Below are positions 1-6,936 of a stretch of DNA of 9,279 nt, one piece after another. The DNA lies in the NCBI GenBank assembly GCA_030615705.1, contig JAUWYT010000040.1:1-9279 (forward strand), read 5' to 3'. A program made the translations under genes and the position numbers. The notes below the pieces were generated by a model, which was not told the origin of the DNA, did not search any database, and saw only the letters and a program-made list of their open reading frames with translations. The stretch is from Chloroflexota bacterium. GTDB taxonomy: Bacteria; Chloroflexota; Anaerolineae; VGOG01. The first letter of the stretch is position 1; every line of letters begins with the position of its first letter.

Positions 1-2924
1 ACATTGATCGCTGGTTAGCCTACGACGATGAGGGAGGCTACCTCTATGCTGCCTGGCGGATAGGAAAGGGGGAGATGCCCTACCGCGACTTCCTTACGCC
101 AAAGCTGCCTCTCTTCCTCTACCCGGGCGCTTTGCTCCTCAAGCTCTCTGGAAACTCTTTCCTCGCCTTGAGGGCGACCAGCGCCTTAGCTGTGGTCTTA
201 AGCGCCGTCTTCCTCTATCTCACTGTCAGGCGGGTCTTCGACGCCAGAACGGCCTTGCTTGCCATGGCTGTGTTCATGGTACACCGGGATGTCTATTGGT
301 CGGCCCGTTTCTTCCGACCCGAGGCCTATATGCTCCTTTACTCCGCCGCGGGGATGTTTGTCTTTGTCTGCTCCTACCCTAACAGGCGGCGAGGTTTGGC
401 CGTCTCAGGCCTCCTTTTCGCCATGGCCACTCTCTCCAGGCTCTTCGGCTTCTTGCCACCGGCTGGCTGTGTCTTGTTCATAGCTTACGATGCCATTAGA
501 CCATATCTCAGGAGTTCGGAACGGCGTCAGGCCCAGCCCTGCAGCGAAGACAGGCCAACAGACGTTCGAACTTGTTCGAGTCGGGTCGGCGCCACGCTGC
601 CAGGAGCCAAAATTGGATCTGGTGTCCAATTAGAGGGACTCGCCGAGAGAACTCTCAGGAGCCAGGTGAGGGGAGCTGCAGAGAGGGTCTTTTGGTTTTT
701 GGCTCCCTACATCGCCTTGGTAAGTGCAGCTTTCGCCCTCTTCTATTGCCTGACCCCTAACCTCTTCGCCGCCATCTTGGGGCACCACCTGAGACAAGGG
801 AGCGAGTTGAGCCGCCTTCAGGTCTTCCTTCAGGGACTGAGGCTCTACTTGGACTATTTCCTTGGCCATCCCCTCTTACTCCTCCTGACTATCCCTGCTC
901 TCGTGAGGAGCCTCAGGTCAAAGGATAGCCTTCAGGCGGTCTTCGCCTGCCAGATACCGACCGCGGCGACCTTTCTACTCCTCTCCCGTGGGTTAGGGGG
1001 GCGACACCTGGTGCACCTGGTGCCATCACTCGCCACGCTCTTCGCAGCCTCTCTATTGTCTGGCAGCGATCCGCAGAAGGCCCATCGCCTACGCAAGGGA
1101 GCGAACTCCGTCATCGTCCTTCTGTTGATAGCTTTGGCCCTCTGGCCCTCCTGGCGCAAGAATCGCCTGGTGGCCGGTTGGAGCGAAAATGATACCGAGC
1201 CTTTGGCGGAATACATCCAAACCCATACCGGGGAGGATGACTACGTGCTGTCCGATTACCTCGGCCTCAATTTCTATGCTCGAAGGAAGAATACCCCTTT
1301 GGGGACTGGTTTGTCAAGGGGGGCCACCCTCGGGGGACAGATATTGGGCAAGGATCTGATCCAAGAGATCGAGGAGAAGCAGGTAAAGATGGTGCTGGTG
1401 AACATTGCTCAGGGCGCTCATCAATTGGCCAACCTACGCGACTACGACGATTTTCATCGCTATGTGCAGGATCATTTTCACCTTGCTGGCCGGGTGGTGT
1501 ACGATTACCGACTCCTCGAAGTGTACCATCTGGACGAGCTGATGCCCTCGCCCTTGGACATAAACTTCGGCGATAGGATAATGTTGACCGGCCTTGCCTG
1601 GGGGGATGGGCCTATGGATCTGACAGATCCATCGAGGTCGGTGGGCCTTCATGGAATCGAGGCCGGGGGTGAGCTGGTGGTGACTCTGCGCTGGCGTTCA
1701 TTGACACACATGGAGGAAGATTACTATTTGGTCCTCAGGTTGATTGATGAGGAGGGGAAGCTGTGGGGATTGGGGCAGAGGCAGTTGATGGACATCGAGA
1801 CCGAGACCTACTGGGATGATAAGGGCTTGGAGAGGGCGGTTCAGTTTCCTACCTCCCAATGGCCGGTTGGCGAAGTAGTTCTCGATTACTACAAGCTGCC
1901 GGTCTTCCCCGGCACCCCGCCAGGCCGGTATCAGATAATAGCTCGGCTCCGCCCTCTCGATACCTGGGAGGGGCTCGAGGTCTTGAGTCAAGATGTTGCG
2001 CCATATGGGTTCGACTATCCCCTGGGAATGTTGGAGGTGACCAGGCCCAGTGTGCCCCCCGCCATCGCACAATTGGCCATCCCCCATCTCTTCACGGAGG
2101 AGCTGGGGAATGAGGTACAGTTGTTAGGCTACGAGCTGGCGGCCACGGAGGTCAAACCCGGCGAGACCTTGCACCTCTCCTTCTTCTGGCAGGCCTTGCG
2201 TCAAATGGACAAGGACTACTATCTCCTATTGCAGGTCAGAGATGCCGAGGGAAACGTTTGGGCCGAGGAAGAGTTCCCGCTGGCAAGCAAGGGTTATCCA
2301 ACTACTCGATGGGTGAAGGACGAGATGCTGAGGGGTCAGTATGACCCCCTTATCGACGCTGAAGCCCCTTCTGGCAAATATCAACTTCTCCTTAACCTCG
2401 TAGATAGGGCCTCTGGTAACAAAGTGTTGAGCGAAGATCTCGTCTTCGCCGAGTTGGCCATAGCGGGCCGGAAACGTCAATTTGCCGTGCCCAAGGTGAT
2501 CCAATACCCTATGCAGGCCAATTTCGGCCACTGTGTGACCTTCCTCGGCTACGATCTGGCGGAGACCAAGATAAAGCCTGGAAGGACTTTGCACCTCACC
2601 CTCTACTGGCAGGCCCAAATGGAGATGAAGACCAGCTACAAAGTCTTCACCCATATCTTGGACAGGGAGGAGCAAATCTGGGGCCAGAGGGATAGCATCC
2701 CCGTAGGGGGAGCCTACCCGACGACAGGATGGCTGCCAGGTGAGGTCACCGTAGACGAATACGAGATTCCGGTCAAGCCGAATGCCCCGGCAGGCGAGTA
2801 CCGAATCGAGGTAGGGATGTACGATGCAGTCACTGGGAAGCGACTGCCTGTCTTCAACGAGGAAGGGAAACGGCTACCCCAGGACCGGGTTCTGTTGAAC
2901 AGCAGAGTGCGGGTGGCAAGATGA
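1..2924 (+). CDS. GT39-like membrane glycosyltransferase with three C-terminal beta modules (5' partial)
   Basis: This is probably a polyprenyl-phosphate-sugar dependent GT-C glycosyltransferase acting on the outer membrane face. The frame is open from base 3 to the TGA at 2922-2924. The ATG at 75 is internal: the codons before it encode YDDEGGYLYAAW, continuing into MPYRDF, which is the family's first external loop with its acidic DE pair. The true start and first membrane helix therefore lie upstream. Counting from the ATG at 75, hydrophobic segments span about residues 11-140, 205-225, 247-320 and 341-359. Residues 360-490 form a soluble alpha/beta-like linker. Three beta-rich modules follow at about 495-655, 679-797 and 813-949; the third is closest to the tails of the next two genes. 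Residues 145-193 are an unusual hydrophilic stretch flanked by a direct repeat, probably an in-frame insertion. The stop overlaps the next start. I am sure of the gene and superfamily, but not of donor or acceptor. Confidence 0.93.
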   Translation, partial: IDRWLAYDDEGGYLYAAWRIGKGEMPYRDFLTPKLPLFLYPGALLLKLSGNSFLALRATSALAVVLSAVFLYLTVRRVFDARTALLAMAVFMVHRDVYWSARFFRPEAYMLLYSAAGMFVFVCSYPNRRRGLAVSGLLFAMATLSRLFGFLPPAGCVLFIAYDAIRPYLRSSERRQAQPCSEDRPTDVRTCSSRVGATLPGAKIGSGVQLEGLAERTLRSQVRGAAERVFWFLAPYIALVSAAFALFYCLTPNLFAAILGHHLRQGSELSRLQVFLQGLRLYLDYFLGHPLLLLLTIPALVRSLRSKDSLQAVFACQIPTAATFLLLSRGLGGRHLVHLVPSLATLFAASLLSGSDPQKAHRLRKGANSVIVLLLIALALWPSWRKNRLVAGWSENDTEPLAEYIQTHTGEDDYVLSDYLGLNFYARRKNTPLGTGLSRGATLGGQILGKDLIQEIEEKQVKMVLVNIAQGAHQLANLRDYDDFHRYVQDHFHLAGRVVYDYRLLEVYHLDELMPSPLDINFGDRIMLTGLAWGDGPMDLTDPSRSVGLHGIEAGGELVVTLRWRSLTHMEEDYYLVLRLIDEEGKLWGLGQRQLMDIETETYWDDKGLERAVQFPTSQWPVGEVVLDYYKLPVFPGTPPGRYQIIARLRPLDTWEGLEVLSQDVAPYGFDYPLGMLEVTRPSVPPAIAQLAIPHLFTEELGNEVQLLGYELAATEVKPGETLHLSFFWQALRQMDKDYYLLLQVRDAEGNVWAEEEFPLASKGYPTTRWVKDEMLRGQYDPLIDAEAPSGKYQLLLNLVDRASGNKVLSEDLVFAELAIAGRKRQFAVPKVIQYPMQANFGHCVTFLGYDLAETKIKPGRTLHLTLYWQAQMEMKTSYKVFTHILDREEQIWGQRDSIPVGGAYPTTGWLPGEVTVDEYEIPVKPNAPAGEYRIEVGMYDAVTGKRLPVFNEEGKRLPQDRVLLNSRVRVAR
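506..514 (+). repeat. Left copy of 9-base direct repeat (candidate target-site duplication)
   Basis: TCTCAGGAG occurs here and again at 653-661, exactly 147 bases (49 codons) apart. In the reading frame both copies contribute the residues Leu-Arg-Ser. The pair brackets the hydrophilic insert in gene 1. A 9-base repeat at this distance can arise by chance in a window of this size, so the call rests on the combined evidence. Confidence 0.5.
515..652. mobile_element. Candidate small non-autonomous element inserted in frame in gene 1
   Basis: About 138 bases lie between two copies of TCTCAGGAG. The ends are weakly inverted: reading inward from base 514 gives GTTCGGAACGGCG, and the complement read inward from base 652 gives GTTCTCTCGGCG with one more base between the shared blocks, so GTTC and CGGCG match at the same offsets (9 of 13). 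Inside are a palindrome GTTCGAAC (564-571) and a hairpin at 611-631. The encoded residues are hydrophilic and Arg/Ser-rich, unlike a membrane enzyme body. Deleting 147 bases restores a short ordinary loop (PYLRS joined to QVRGAAERV) between two helices. No transposase is encoded, so it would be MITE-like. The alternative is a naturally long, poorly conserved loop. Confidence 0.45.
611..631. repeat. Hairpin within the candidate insert
   Basis: AATTGGA (611-617) and TCCAATT (625-631) form a perfect 7-base inverted repeat around the 7-base loop TCTGGTG. There is no T-run after it and it lies inside coding sequence, so it is not a terminator. It is consistent with the secondary structure of a small mobile element. 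Confidence 0.55.
653..661 (+). repeat. Right copy of 9-base direct repeat (candidate target-site duplication)
   Basis: This is the second TCTCAGGAG, again read as Leu-Arg-Ser. It is followed directly by QVRGAAERV and then the next membrane helix, which is the expected host sequence if the preceding 147 bases are an insertion. Confidence 0.5.
1557..2040 (+). repeat. C-terminal beta module, gene 1 copy 1
   Basis: This is the most divergent of the module copies. It begins near INFGDRIMLTGLAW and keeps LVVTLRWRS, a YYLVLRLIDEEG strand, PTSQWPVGEVVLDYY and PPGRYQI. It differs from the others by extra residues after LAW (around 1600-1665) and a longer segment before PTSQW. It lacks the VFTH and VGMY signatures of the terminal copies, so it belongs with gene 1 copy 2 and the gene 4 copy in an 'internal' subtype. 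Confidence 0.75.
1614..1632. repeat. Perfect 8-base inverted repeat in module 1
   Basis: ATGGATCT (1614-1621) and AGATCCAT (1625-1632) are perfect arms around a 3-base loop GAC. The hairpin lies in the part of module copy 1 that has extra residues compared with the other copies. It is inside a gene and has no T-run. It may be chance. Confidence 0.45.
2109..2468 (+). repeat. C-terminal beta module, gene 1 copy 2
   Basis: It starts at NEVQLLGYELAATEVKPGE, followed by LHLSFFWQAL, a DYYLLLQVRDAEG strand, a YPTTRW turn and SGKYQLLLNLVD. This matches the module consensus strand for strand. It carries LLLQVRD where terminal copies have VFTHLLD, and LLNLVD where they have VEVGMY. Confidence 0.8.
2511..2921 (+). 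repeat. C-terminal beta module, gene 1 copy 3
   Basis: This is the terminal-type copy. It shows FLGYDL, KPGRTLHLTLYWQAQ, YKVFTHILD, WGQRD, PTTGWLPGEV, APAGEYRIEVGMY and KRLP, ending in a DRVLLNSRVRV strand at the C-terminus. Bases 2781-2820 match the gene 3 tail (6781-6820) at 35 of 40 positions by hand alignment, so similarity between genes extends to the DNA level. Confidence 0.88.
2921..2924 (+). promoter_or_regulatory. ATGA stop/start overlap, gene 1 to gene 2
   Basis: The gene 2 ATG (2921-2923) overlaps the gene 1 TGA (2922-2924). Only a weak purine-rich GGGTGG lies just before it (2911-2916, four bases of spacing), so initiation probably depends on translational coupling. An in-frame ATG at 2948 is a possible alternative start. 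Confidence 0.8.
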
Positions 2925-4810
2925 CCAAGACAGTGTGCGCCAGACTGATGAACCAGAACGCAGTCTATTGGCTGGCCTTGACGAGTCTCCTCGTTGGCTT
3001 CTTCGTTTGGGGGGCGACTCACCTGGGGGGATTCGCCTGGGACTTCGATGAGGGGTTGAATTTGATGAAAGCGAGGACGGCACGGTTGGGATATCGGCTC
3101 TACAGCGAGATTTGGTCCGATCAGCCTCCTGCCCTTACCATATTTTTAACTGTGGCCTTCAAACTTTTTGGTGATTCCGTGGCCATAGGGCGGCTTGTGG
3201 CCGTCCTTTTTTCCAGCATTGGCCTTTTGGGGATAGCACTGATAACTCGGGAGTTAGGCGGTCAGTTGGGCTCTCTTGCTGCCGTGGCCATACTGGTGAC
3301 GGCGTCTTGCTTCTTCAAGCTATCCAGGGCAGTTATGATCGGCCTGCCTGCCATCAGCCTGGCTACATTATCTATTGCCTTTGCCTTTTATTACCTGCGC
3401 ACAGGAAAATGGCAGTGGTTGGCCCTAGCGGGGGGCGTTTTTTCAGCTAGCTTGCTAATGAAATTGATGATCACCTTTGTTGTCGTTCCCTTGGCCCTTA
3501 CCACTTTCCTTCGGAGAGGTGCATCTCGCTCTTGGATGGGGATAACCAAGGATTTGGGCATGCTGATTCTCACCGTTGTCACGCCCATTCTCCCTTGCCT
3601 AGTGGTCTACGATGGGCAGGTCATGTTTGACCAGGTAATTGGCACCTATCTTACGAGCAAAGACACTTTGCTGCTAGATATTACCTGTAACTTGCGAGAG
3701 ATATGCCATTACTTCAAGAGTAACTACGGGCTGTTGGCATTAGCGAGCTATGGGACTATATCGTTTCTTCCAAGACGATCGAGGAGCGTATTGATTATTC
3801 TGGGTTGGCTGATCCTTACCCTGGTCATCTTGGTAACCCACTCTCCTCTTTGGCGGCATCATTTCATTCTTTTGCTCTTTCCTTTAGCAATCTTGGGTGG
3901 GGTGGCCATTAGCCAAATCTGGCATAGGCTGCCCCAATCGCTTGACCAACCTTTTTCTCAACGGATGTTCCTTCTCTTGGGTTTGGTAGCCTTGAGCCTC
4001 TATCTTTTCGAATTGCCCAAGACGATTCGGGCGGATCAAGGGCTATTGTCTGCCCCTGGAGATGAGGTCGCCCAAGAAGTGGTCTCACTTCTGAAACGGA
4101 TAACCAAGCCCGAAGACTTCGTTATGACCGATGAACTTATGATCGCCTTTCGGGCGGGGAGAAAGGTGCCACCATCCCTTTGTGTTCCCTCAGCCAAGAG
4201 AATAGTGACAGGAAATCTGACGCTTGGTGAACTCATTACCACAACCAAGGATTATGATGCTCGGGTGGTTCTCACCTGGAGCGGCCGATTTGCCATGCTT
4301 CCAGAGTACATCAGATGGGTGAAGACGAACTATCGTCTGGTGAAATCGTATGATGATCAGCACCAGATTTACCAGAAACGACCTCCCGTTGAGCGCCCCG
4401 GCCTGGCGAGTTTAGGCGACTGCGTGATCTTCCTGGGCTACGACCTCGGCTCAGCCACTGTCGAGCCAGGCGGGAAGCTCCATCTCACACTCTACTGGGG
4501 GGCCAGATGTCCCATAGATGCAAGTTATACCGTTTTCACCCATCTCATTGATGCCCAGGGGCGCATCTGGGGACAGTGGGACAATCCACCCATGAAGGGC
4601 AACTATCTGACAACCCACTGGAGTGAGGACGAGGTCATCCCCGACGAATACGAAATACCTTTGAAACCAGACGCCCCTCCAGGCGAGTATCAGGTCGAGG
4701 TGGGGATGTATCTGCTCGAGACGGTGGAGCGGCTGCCCACTGGCGACGAGGAAGGAAGACGTCTGCCCGAAAACCGAATCTTGTTGGAGCAGGTGATAGT
4801 CGTTCAGTAA
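2921..4810 (+). CDS. GT39-like membrane glycosyltransferase with one C-terminal beta module
   Basis: 629 residues. It is probably a GT-C transferase using a lipid-phosphate sugar donor on the outer membrane face. Helix 1 is at about 14-33. The first external loop holds DFDEG (D43, E44 the likely acidic pair) and then a YSEIWSDQPP stretch (61-70), the classic GT39 signature of an acidic pair, a Gly-rich turn and a D-x-P-P motif. Further hydrophobic segments lie at about 70-130, 140-157, 162-227, 267-281, 290-305, 310-328 and 348-364. A soluble linker (370-490) carries a KPEDFVMTDE strand-turn, as in gene 1. The tail module is at 494-629. The start is taken from the ATGA overlap with gene 1; M10 is an alternative. 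By hand count the membrane body at 3361-3720 is 173/360 GC against 246/420 in the tail at 4381-4800. Sugar specificity is unknown. Confidence 0.93.
   Translation: MTKTVCARLMNQNAVYWLALTSLLVGFFVWGATHLGGFAWDFDEGLNLMKARTARLGYRLYSEIWSDQPPALTIFLTVAFKLFGDSVAIGRLVAVLFSSIGLLGIALITRELGGQLGSLAAVAILVTASCFFKLSRAVMIGLPAISLATLSIAFAFYYLRTGKWQWLALAGGVFSASLLMKLMITFVVVPLALTTFLRRGASRSWMGITKDLGMLILTVVTPILPCLVVYDGQVMFDQVIGTYLTSKDTLLLDITCNLREICHYFKSNYGLLALASYGTISFLPRRSRSVLIILGWLILTLVILVTHSPLWRHHFILLLFPLAILGGVAISQIWHRLPQSLDQPFSQRMFLLLGLVALSLYLFELPKTIRADQGLLSAPGDEVAQEVVSLLKRITKPEDFVMTDELMIAFRAGRKVPPSLCVPSAKRIVTGNLTLGELITTTKDYDARVVLTWSGRFAMLPEYIRWVKTNYRLVKSYDDQHQIYQKRPPVERPGLASLGDCVIFLGYDLGSATVEPGGKLHLTLYWGARCPIDASYTVFTHLIDAQGRIWGQWDNPPMKGNYLTTHWSEDEVIPDEYEIPLKPDAPPGEYQVEVGMYLLETVERLPTGDEEGRRLPENRILLEQVIVVQ
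4400..4807 (+). repeat. C-terminal beta module of gene 2
   Basis: This is a terminal-type copy with FLGYDL, VEPGGKLHLTLYW, YTVFTHLIDAQG, WGQWD, APPGEYQVEVGMY and RLP, ending in a NRILLEQVIVVQ strand. The usual YWQA is YWGA here. It is richer in GC than the membrane part of the same gene. Bases 4680-4731 are nearly identical to the gene 3 tail. Confidence 0.88.
4680..4731 (+). repeat. Near-identical 52-base segment shared with gene 3 (copy A)
   Basis: Hand alignment to 6791-6842 gives 49 of 52 identical bases. All three differences are G here against A there (4694, 4718, 4724). It encodes GEYQVEVGMYLLETVER. The identity includes third codon positions, which points to recent duplication or gene conversion rather than protein-level constraint alone. 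Confidence 0.85.
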
Positions 4811-4813
4811 GGA
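4809..4813 (+). promoter_or_regulatory. Ribosome binding site for gene 3
   Basis: AAGGA sits eight bases before the ATG at 4822 and overlaps the last two bases of the gene 2 stop codon TAA (4808-4810). It supports the ATG at 4822 as the gene 3 start. It is the only junction here where the two genes do not overlap. Confidence 0.75.
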
Positions 4814-4821
4814 TCCTCTTC

Positions 4822-6936
4822 ATGAATAGCAACCCCGTGTATAGATACCTTTCTTTGGGTGAAAGGATCGCTATATTCGCTCTGTTGGCTTTGATCATTG
4901 GCCGTTTCCTCTCTGTGGGGCTGATGGAGGTGAGACAGAATTGGAATTCAAGCACATATGATCAGCGGTCCTATTTACGGCTAGGCTTGAAGATAAGGGA
5001 CCGCAAAGCCTTCACGGATGGCAATAGGCATCCTCTTTATCCCGCTTTGATCTCATTGTTTGCCGAGAGGGAATGGGCCTACTTCACGAAATCGAAGCTG
5101 CTTAGCCTGACGATAGGCGGGATGGCCTTGGTTACTATCTTTGCTCTATCCAGACGCTTGTACAACGACGATGTAGCGCTTCTGGCTACCTTTCTCTTCA
5201 GTATTAATCAGGAATTCATACGCGAATCCTCAAGGGCGACATGCGAGTCATTGTTTGTTCTGCTGTTCTTTATCAGTTGGTATTACACGGTCAGGGGCTT
5301 TTCGCAGTGGCGTTACTGGATGGTGGCCGGTCTCTGCGCTGGCCTGGCTTACTTAACCAAAGGGACTGGACAACTGCTCCTGATCTCCTTTCTGTTGTCT
5401 GCGATGATCATATACAGGACGAAGATCCTGAAGGAGAAGAAGGTAATTGCTTATCTTCTGTTCTATTTGATAGCCGCTTCCACCCTTTTGGTCTACAACT
5501 ACAGAGAGTACGGAAATCCACTCTACAACTACACCATAACCCATGCAATTTGGTTCGATAGGTGGGAGGACAAATACGCGAGTGGGAAGAACCTCCCCAC
5601 TGCCCTCACGTATATCAGGACCCATACGATAGGGGATATTGGGGCCAGACAGTGGGATGGCATGAAGAGGATAGGGCTCATCTTTGGGCAATCATTGATC
5701 CCCAGATGGGAAGCGCTGTGCGATTTCCTTAGCTCACCCTTTGGCCTGCTGGTCGGTGTGGTGATATTGACTGCTTTGATCCATCTTAGAAGAGATTTCG
5801 TTTCGTTTTATGAGGCGAATAGGAAGAAGGCCATATTCACCACGATGCTGCTTGTCCTCTTCTATTTGCTATTCGCCTGGTATGCTCAGGTTTATACGGC
5901 GCCCAGGTTTACGGTCCCCCTGGCCCCGATGGTGTACCTGTTTATCGCAGACCTCATACAGAGACTCGGCCGGGCCATCTCAACTCGGATTCTCCCGCTT
6001 GGGAGTGGTAAAGCCAAGACGATCGGTTTGGTAGGCTGTGTAGCCTTCTATGCCTGTTTGGGCTTGTGGGCCTCCTTGACCAGCGTGAAAGCGGTCAGAC
6101 ATGTTCTGGAGAGTCCCTTCGAGGCAGACCGCTTGCGAAATGCCGATGGGGAGAACGTGCTGTCGTGGCTGGAGAGGGAGGTTGGGAAGGATAAACGAAT
6201 CATCTGGGGACCCAGCAACACCCTTCCAAACTGGAAGTATGCAGGGAAGCTCAGGTTTAAGGCGATTCCTTCCGACGTCACCACATGGGAAGCATTCACT
6301 GCCTACCTTGCCGGACAAGAAGCTGGATATGTGCTCCTCGATCGGGAGACCTTCTGGAGGAGGGAGGCTCTCCTCGCGCAGTACTTCGACAGGGATGAGG
6401 GGAGAATCGCTTTCCAATCCCTGCCGCCTGGTTGGGCGCTGGCCTTCGCTTACACGGGCTTGCCTTGTGAGTGGTGTGTATTCAAGTTGTTTGAACCCAT
6501 CGGATATCCCTTACAGGTGGATTTGGGCGACCAAGTGAGGCTTTTAGAGTATGACCTGGATCATAGTACGGTCAAGCGAGGCGACACTATACGTCTGACC
6601 CTCTACTGGCAAGCCTTGAAAGAGATGGACGAGGATTACACCGTTTTCACCCACCTGTTGGGCAAGGGTAATCTGATCTGGGGGCAGATGGACAGCCAAC
6701 CCTTAGGCAGTTTACTGCCCACCAGCGCTTGGTTTGTAGGGATGATCGTCGCTGACCATTACGACATCGCCGTTGCTCCCAATGCCCCGCCAGGCGAGTA
6801 TCAGATCGAGGTGGGGATGTATCTGCTCAAGACGATGGAGCGATTGGCGGCTGTGGACGGGGAGGGGCGACGCTTGCCGGACGATCGCGTGTTGTTAGAG
6901 CCCAGGATAGCTGTTGTTGAGGGAGTCCCCAGATGA
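4822..6936 (+). CDS. GT39-like membrane glycosyltransferase, DQ variant, with one C-terminal beta module
   Basis: 704 residues, starting at an ATG with a good AAGGA site. It resembles the GT39/PMT_2 branch whose first external loop reads D-x-x-x-Y then HPLYP. Helix 1 is about 15-35, D47 lies in STYDQRSYLRLG, and HPLYP is at 70-74. The usual acidic pair is D-Q rather than D-E. Other hydrophobic segments are at about 93-112, 117-130, 137-157, 164-180, 188-225, 305-323, 337-357, 367-380 and 399-418. A soluble linker follows at 435-555, then the tail module at about 559-704. The long external stretch at 230-300 (rich in Tyr, Trp and Arg) may form part of the acceptor site. The membrane part is relatively AT-rich (110/240 GC at 5401-5640 by hand) compared with the tail (201/360 at 6541-6900). 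It is translationally coupled to gene 4. Substrate is unknown. Confidence 0.92.
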   Translation: MNSNPVYRYLSLGERIAIFALLALIIGRFLSVGLMEVRQNWNSSTYDQRSYLRLGLKIRDRKAFTDGNRHPLYPALISLFAEREWAYFTKSKLLSLTIGGMALVTIFALSRRLYNDDVALLATFLFSINQEFIRESSRATCESLFVLLFFISWYYTVRGFSQWRYWMVAGLCAGLAYLTKGTGQLLLISFLLSAMIIYRTKILKEKKVIAYLLFYLIAASTLLVYNYREYGNPLYNYTITHAIWFDRWEDKYASGKNLPTALTYIRTHTIGDIGARQWDGMKRIGLIFGQSLIPRWEALCDFLSSPFGLLVGVVILTALIHLRRDFVSFYEANRKKAIFTTMLLVLFYLLFAWYAQVYTAPRFTVPLAPMVYLFIADLIQRLGRAISTRILPLGSGKAKTIGLVGCVAFYACLGLWASLTSVKAVRHVLESPFEADRLRNADGENVLSWLEREVGKDKRIIWGPSNTLPNWKYAGKLRFKAIPSDVTTWEAFTAYLAGQEAGYVLLDRETFWRREALLAQYFDRDEGRIAFQSLPPGWALAFAYTGLPCEWCVFKLFEPIGYPLQVDLGDQVRLLEYDLDHSTVKRGDTIRLTLYWQALKEMDEDYTVFTHLLGKGNLIWGQMDSQPLGSLLPTSAWFVGMIVADHYDIAVAPNAPPGEYQIEVGMYLLKTMERLAAVDGEGRRLPDDRVLLEPRIAVVEGVPR
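6496..6900 (+). repeat. C-terminal beta module of gene 3
   Basis: This is a terminal-type copy: LLEYDL in place of LLGYDL, RGDTIRLTLYWQAL, YTVFTHLLG, WGQMD, PTSAWFVG, APPGEYQIEVGMY, then a DRVLLEPRIAV strand. An Ala-Ala replaces the usual Pro after RL. It is followed by only about ten residues before the stop. Confidence 0.87.
6791..6842 (+). repeat. Near-identical 52-base segment shared with gene 2 (copy B)
   Basis: This is the partner of 4680-4731, with 49 of 52 bases identical. It encodes GEYQIEVGMYLLKTMER. The same region also matches gene 1 copy 3 more weakly (6781-6820 against 2781-2820, 35 of 40). Confidence 0.85.
6919..6925 (+). promoter_or_regulatory. Ribosome binding site for gene 4
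   Basis: GAGGGAG lies seven bases before the ATG at 6933, inside the end of gene 3. With the ATGA overlap it fixes the gene 4 start. Confidence 0.7.
6933..6936 (+). promoter_or_regulatory. ATGA stop/start overlap, gene 3 to gene 4
   Basis: The gene 4 ATG (6933-6935) overlaps the gene 3 TGA (6934-6936), the same junction as between genes 1 and 2. This implies coupled translation of the two membrane enzymes. Confidence 0.85.

Noticed and set aside
75..77. ATG at 75 as the start of gene 1.
   Set aside because: The same frame is open upstream to the window edge and encodes the conserved DDEGGY loop that belongs before this Met, so the gene begins outside the window.
523..594. Possible tRNA fossil in the gene 1 insert: ACTTG-TTCGAGT-CGGGT folds like a T-arm (570-586), and GGCGTCA (523-529) can mostly pair with CGGCGCC (587-593) over a tRNA-like length.
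   Set aside because: No D-arm and no anticodon stem can be drawn (548-552 does not pair with 560-564), there is no T before an anticodon, and CCA is not in place. Two of the five T-stem pairs are wobbles.
611..631. Hairpin as a transcription terminator.
   Set aside because: It is only a 7-base, AT-rich stem with no following T-run, in the middle of a gene.
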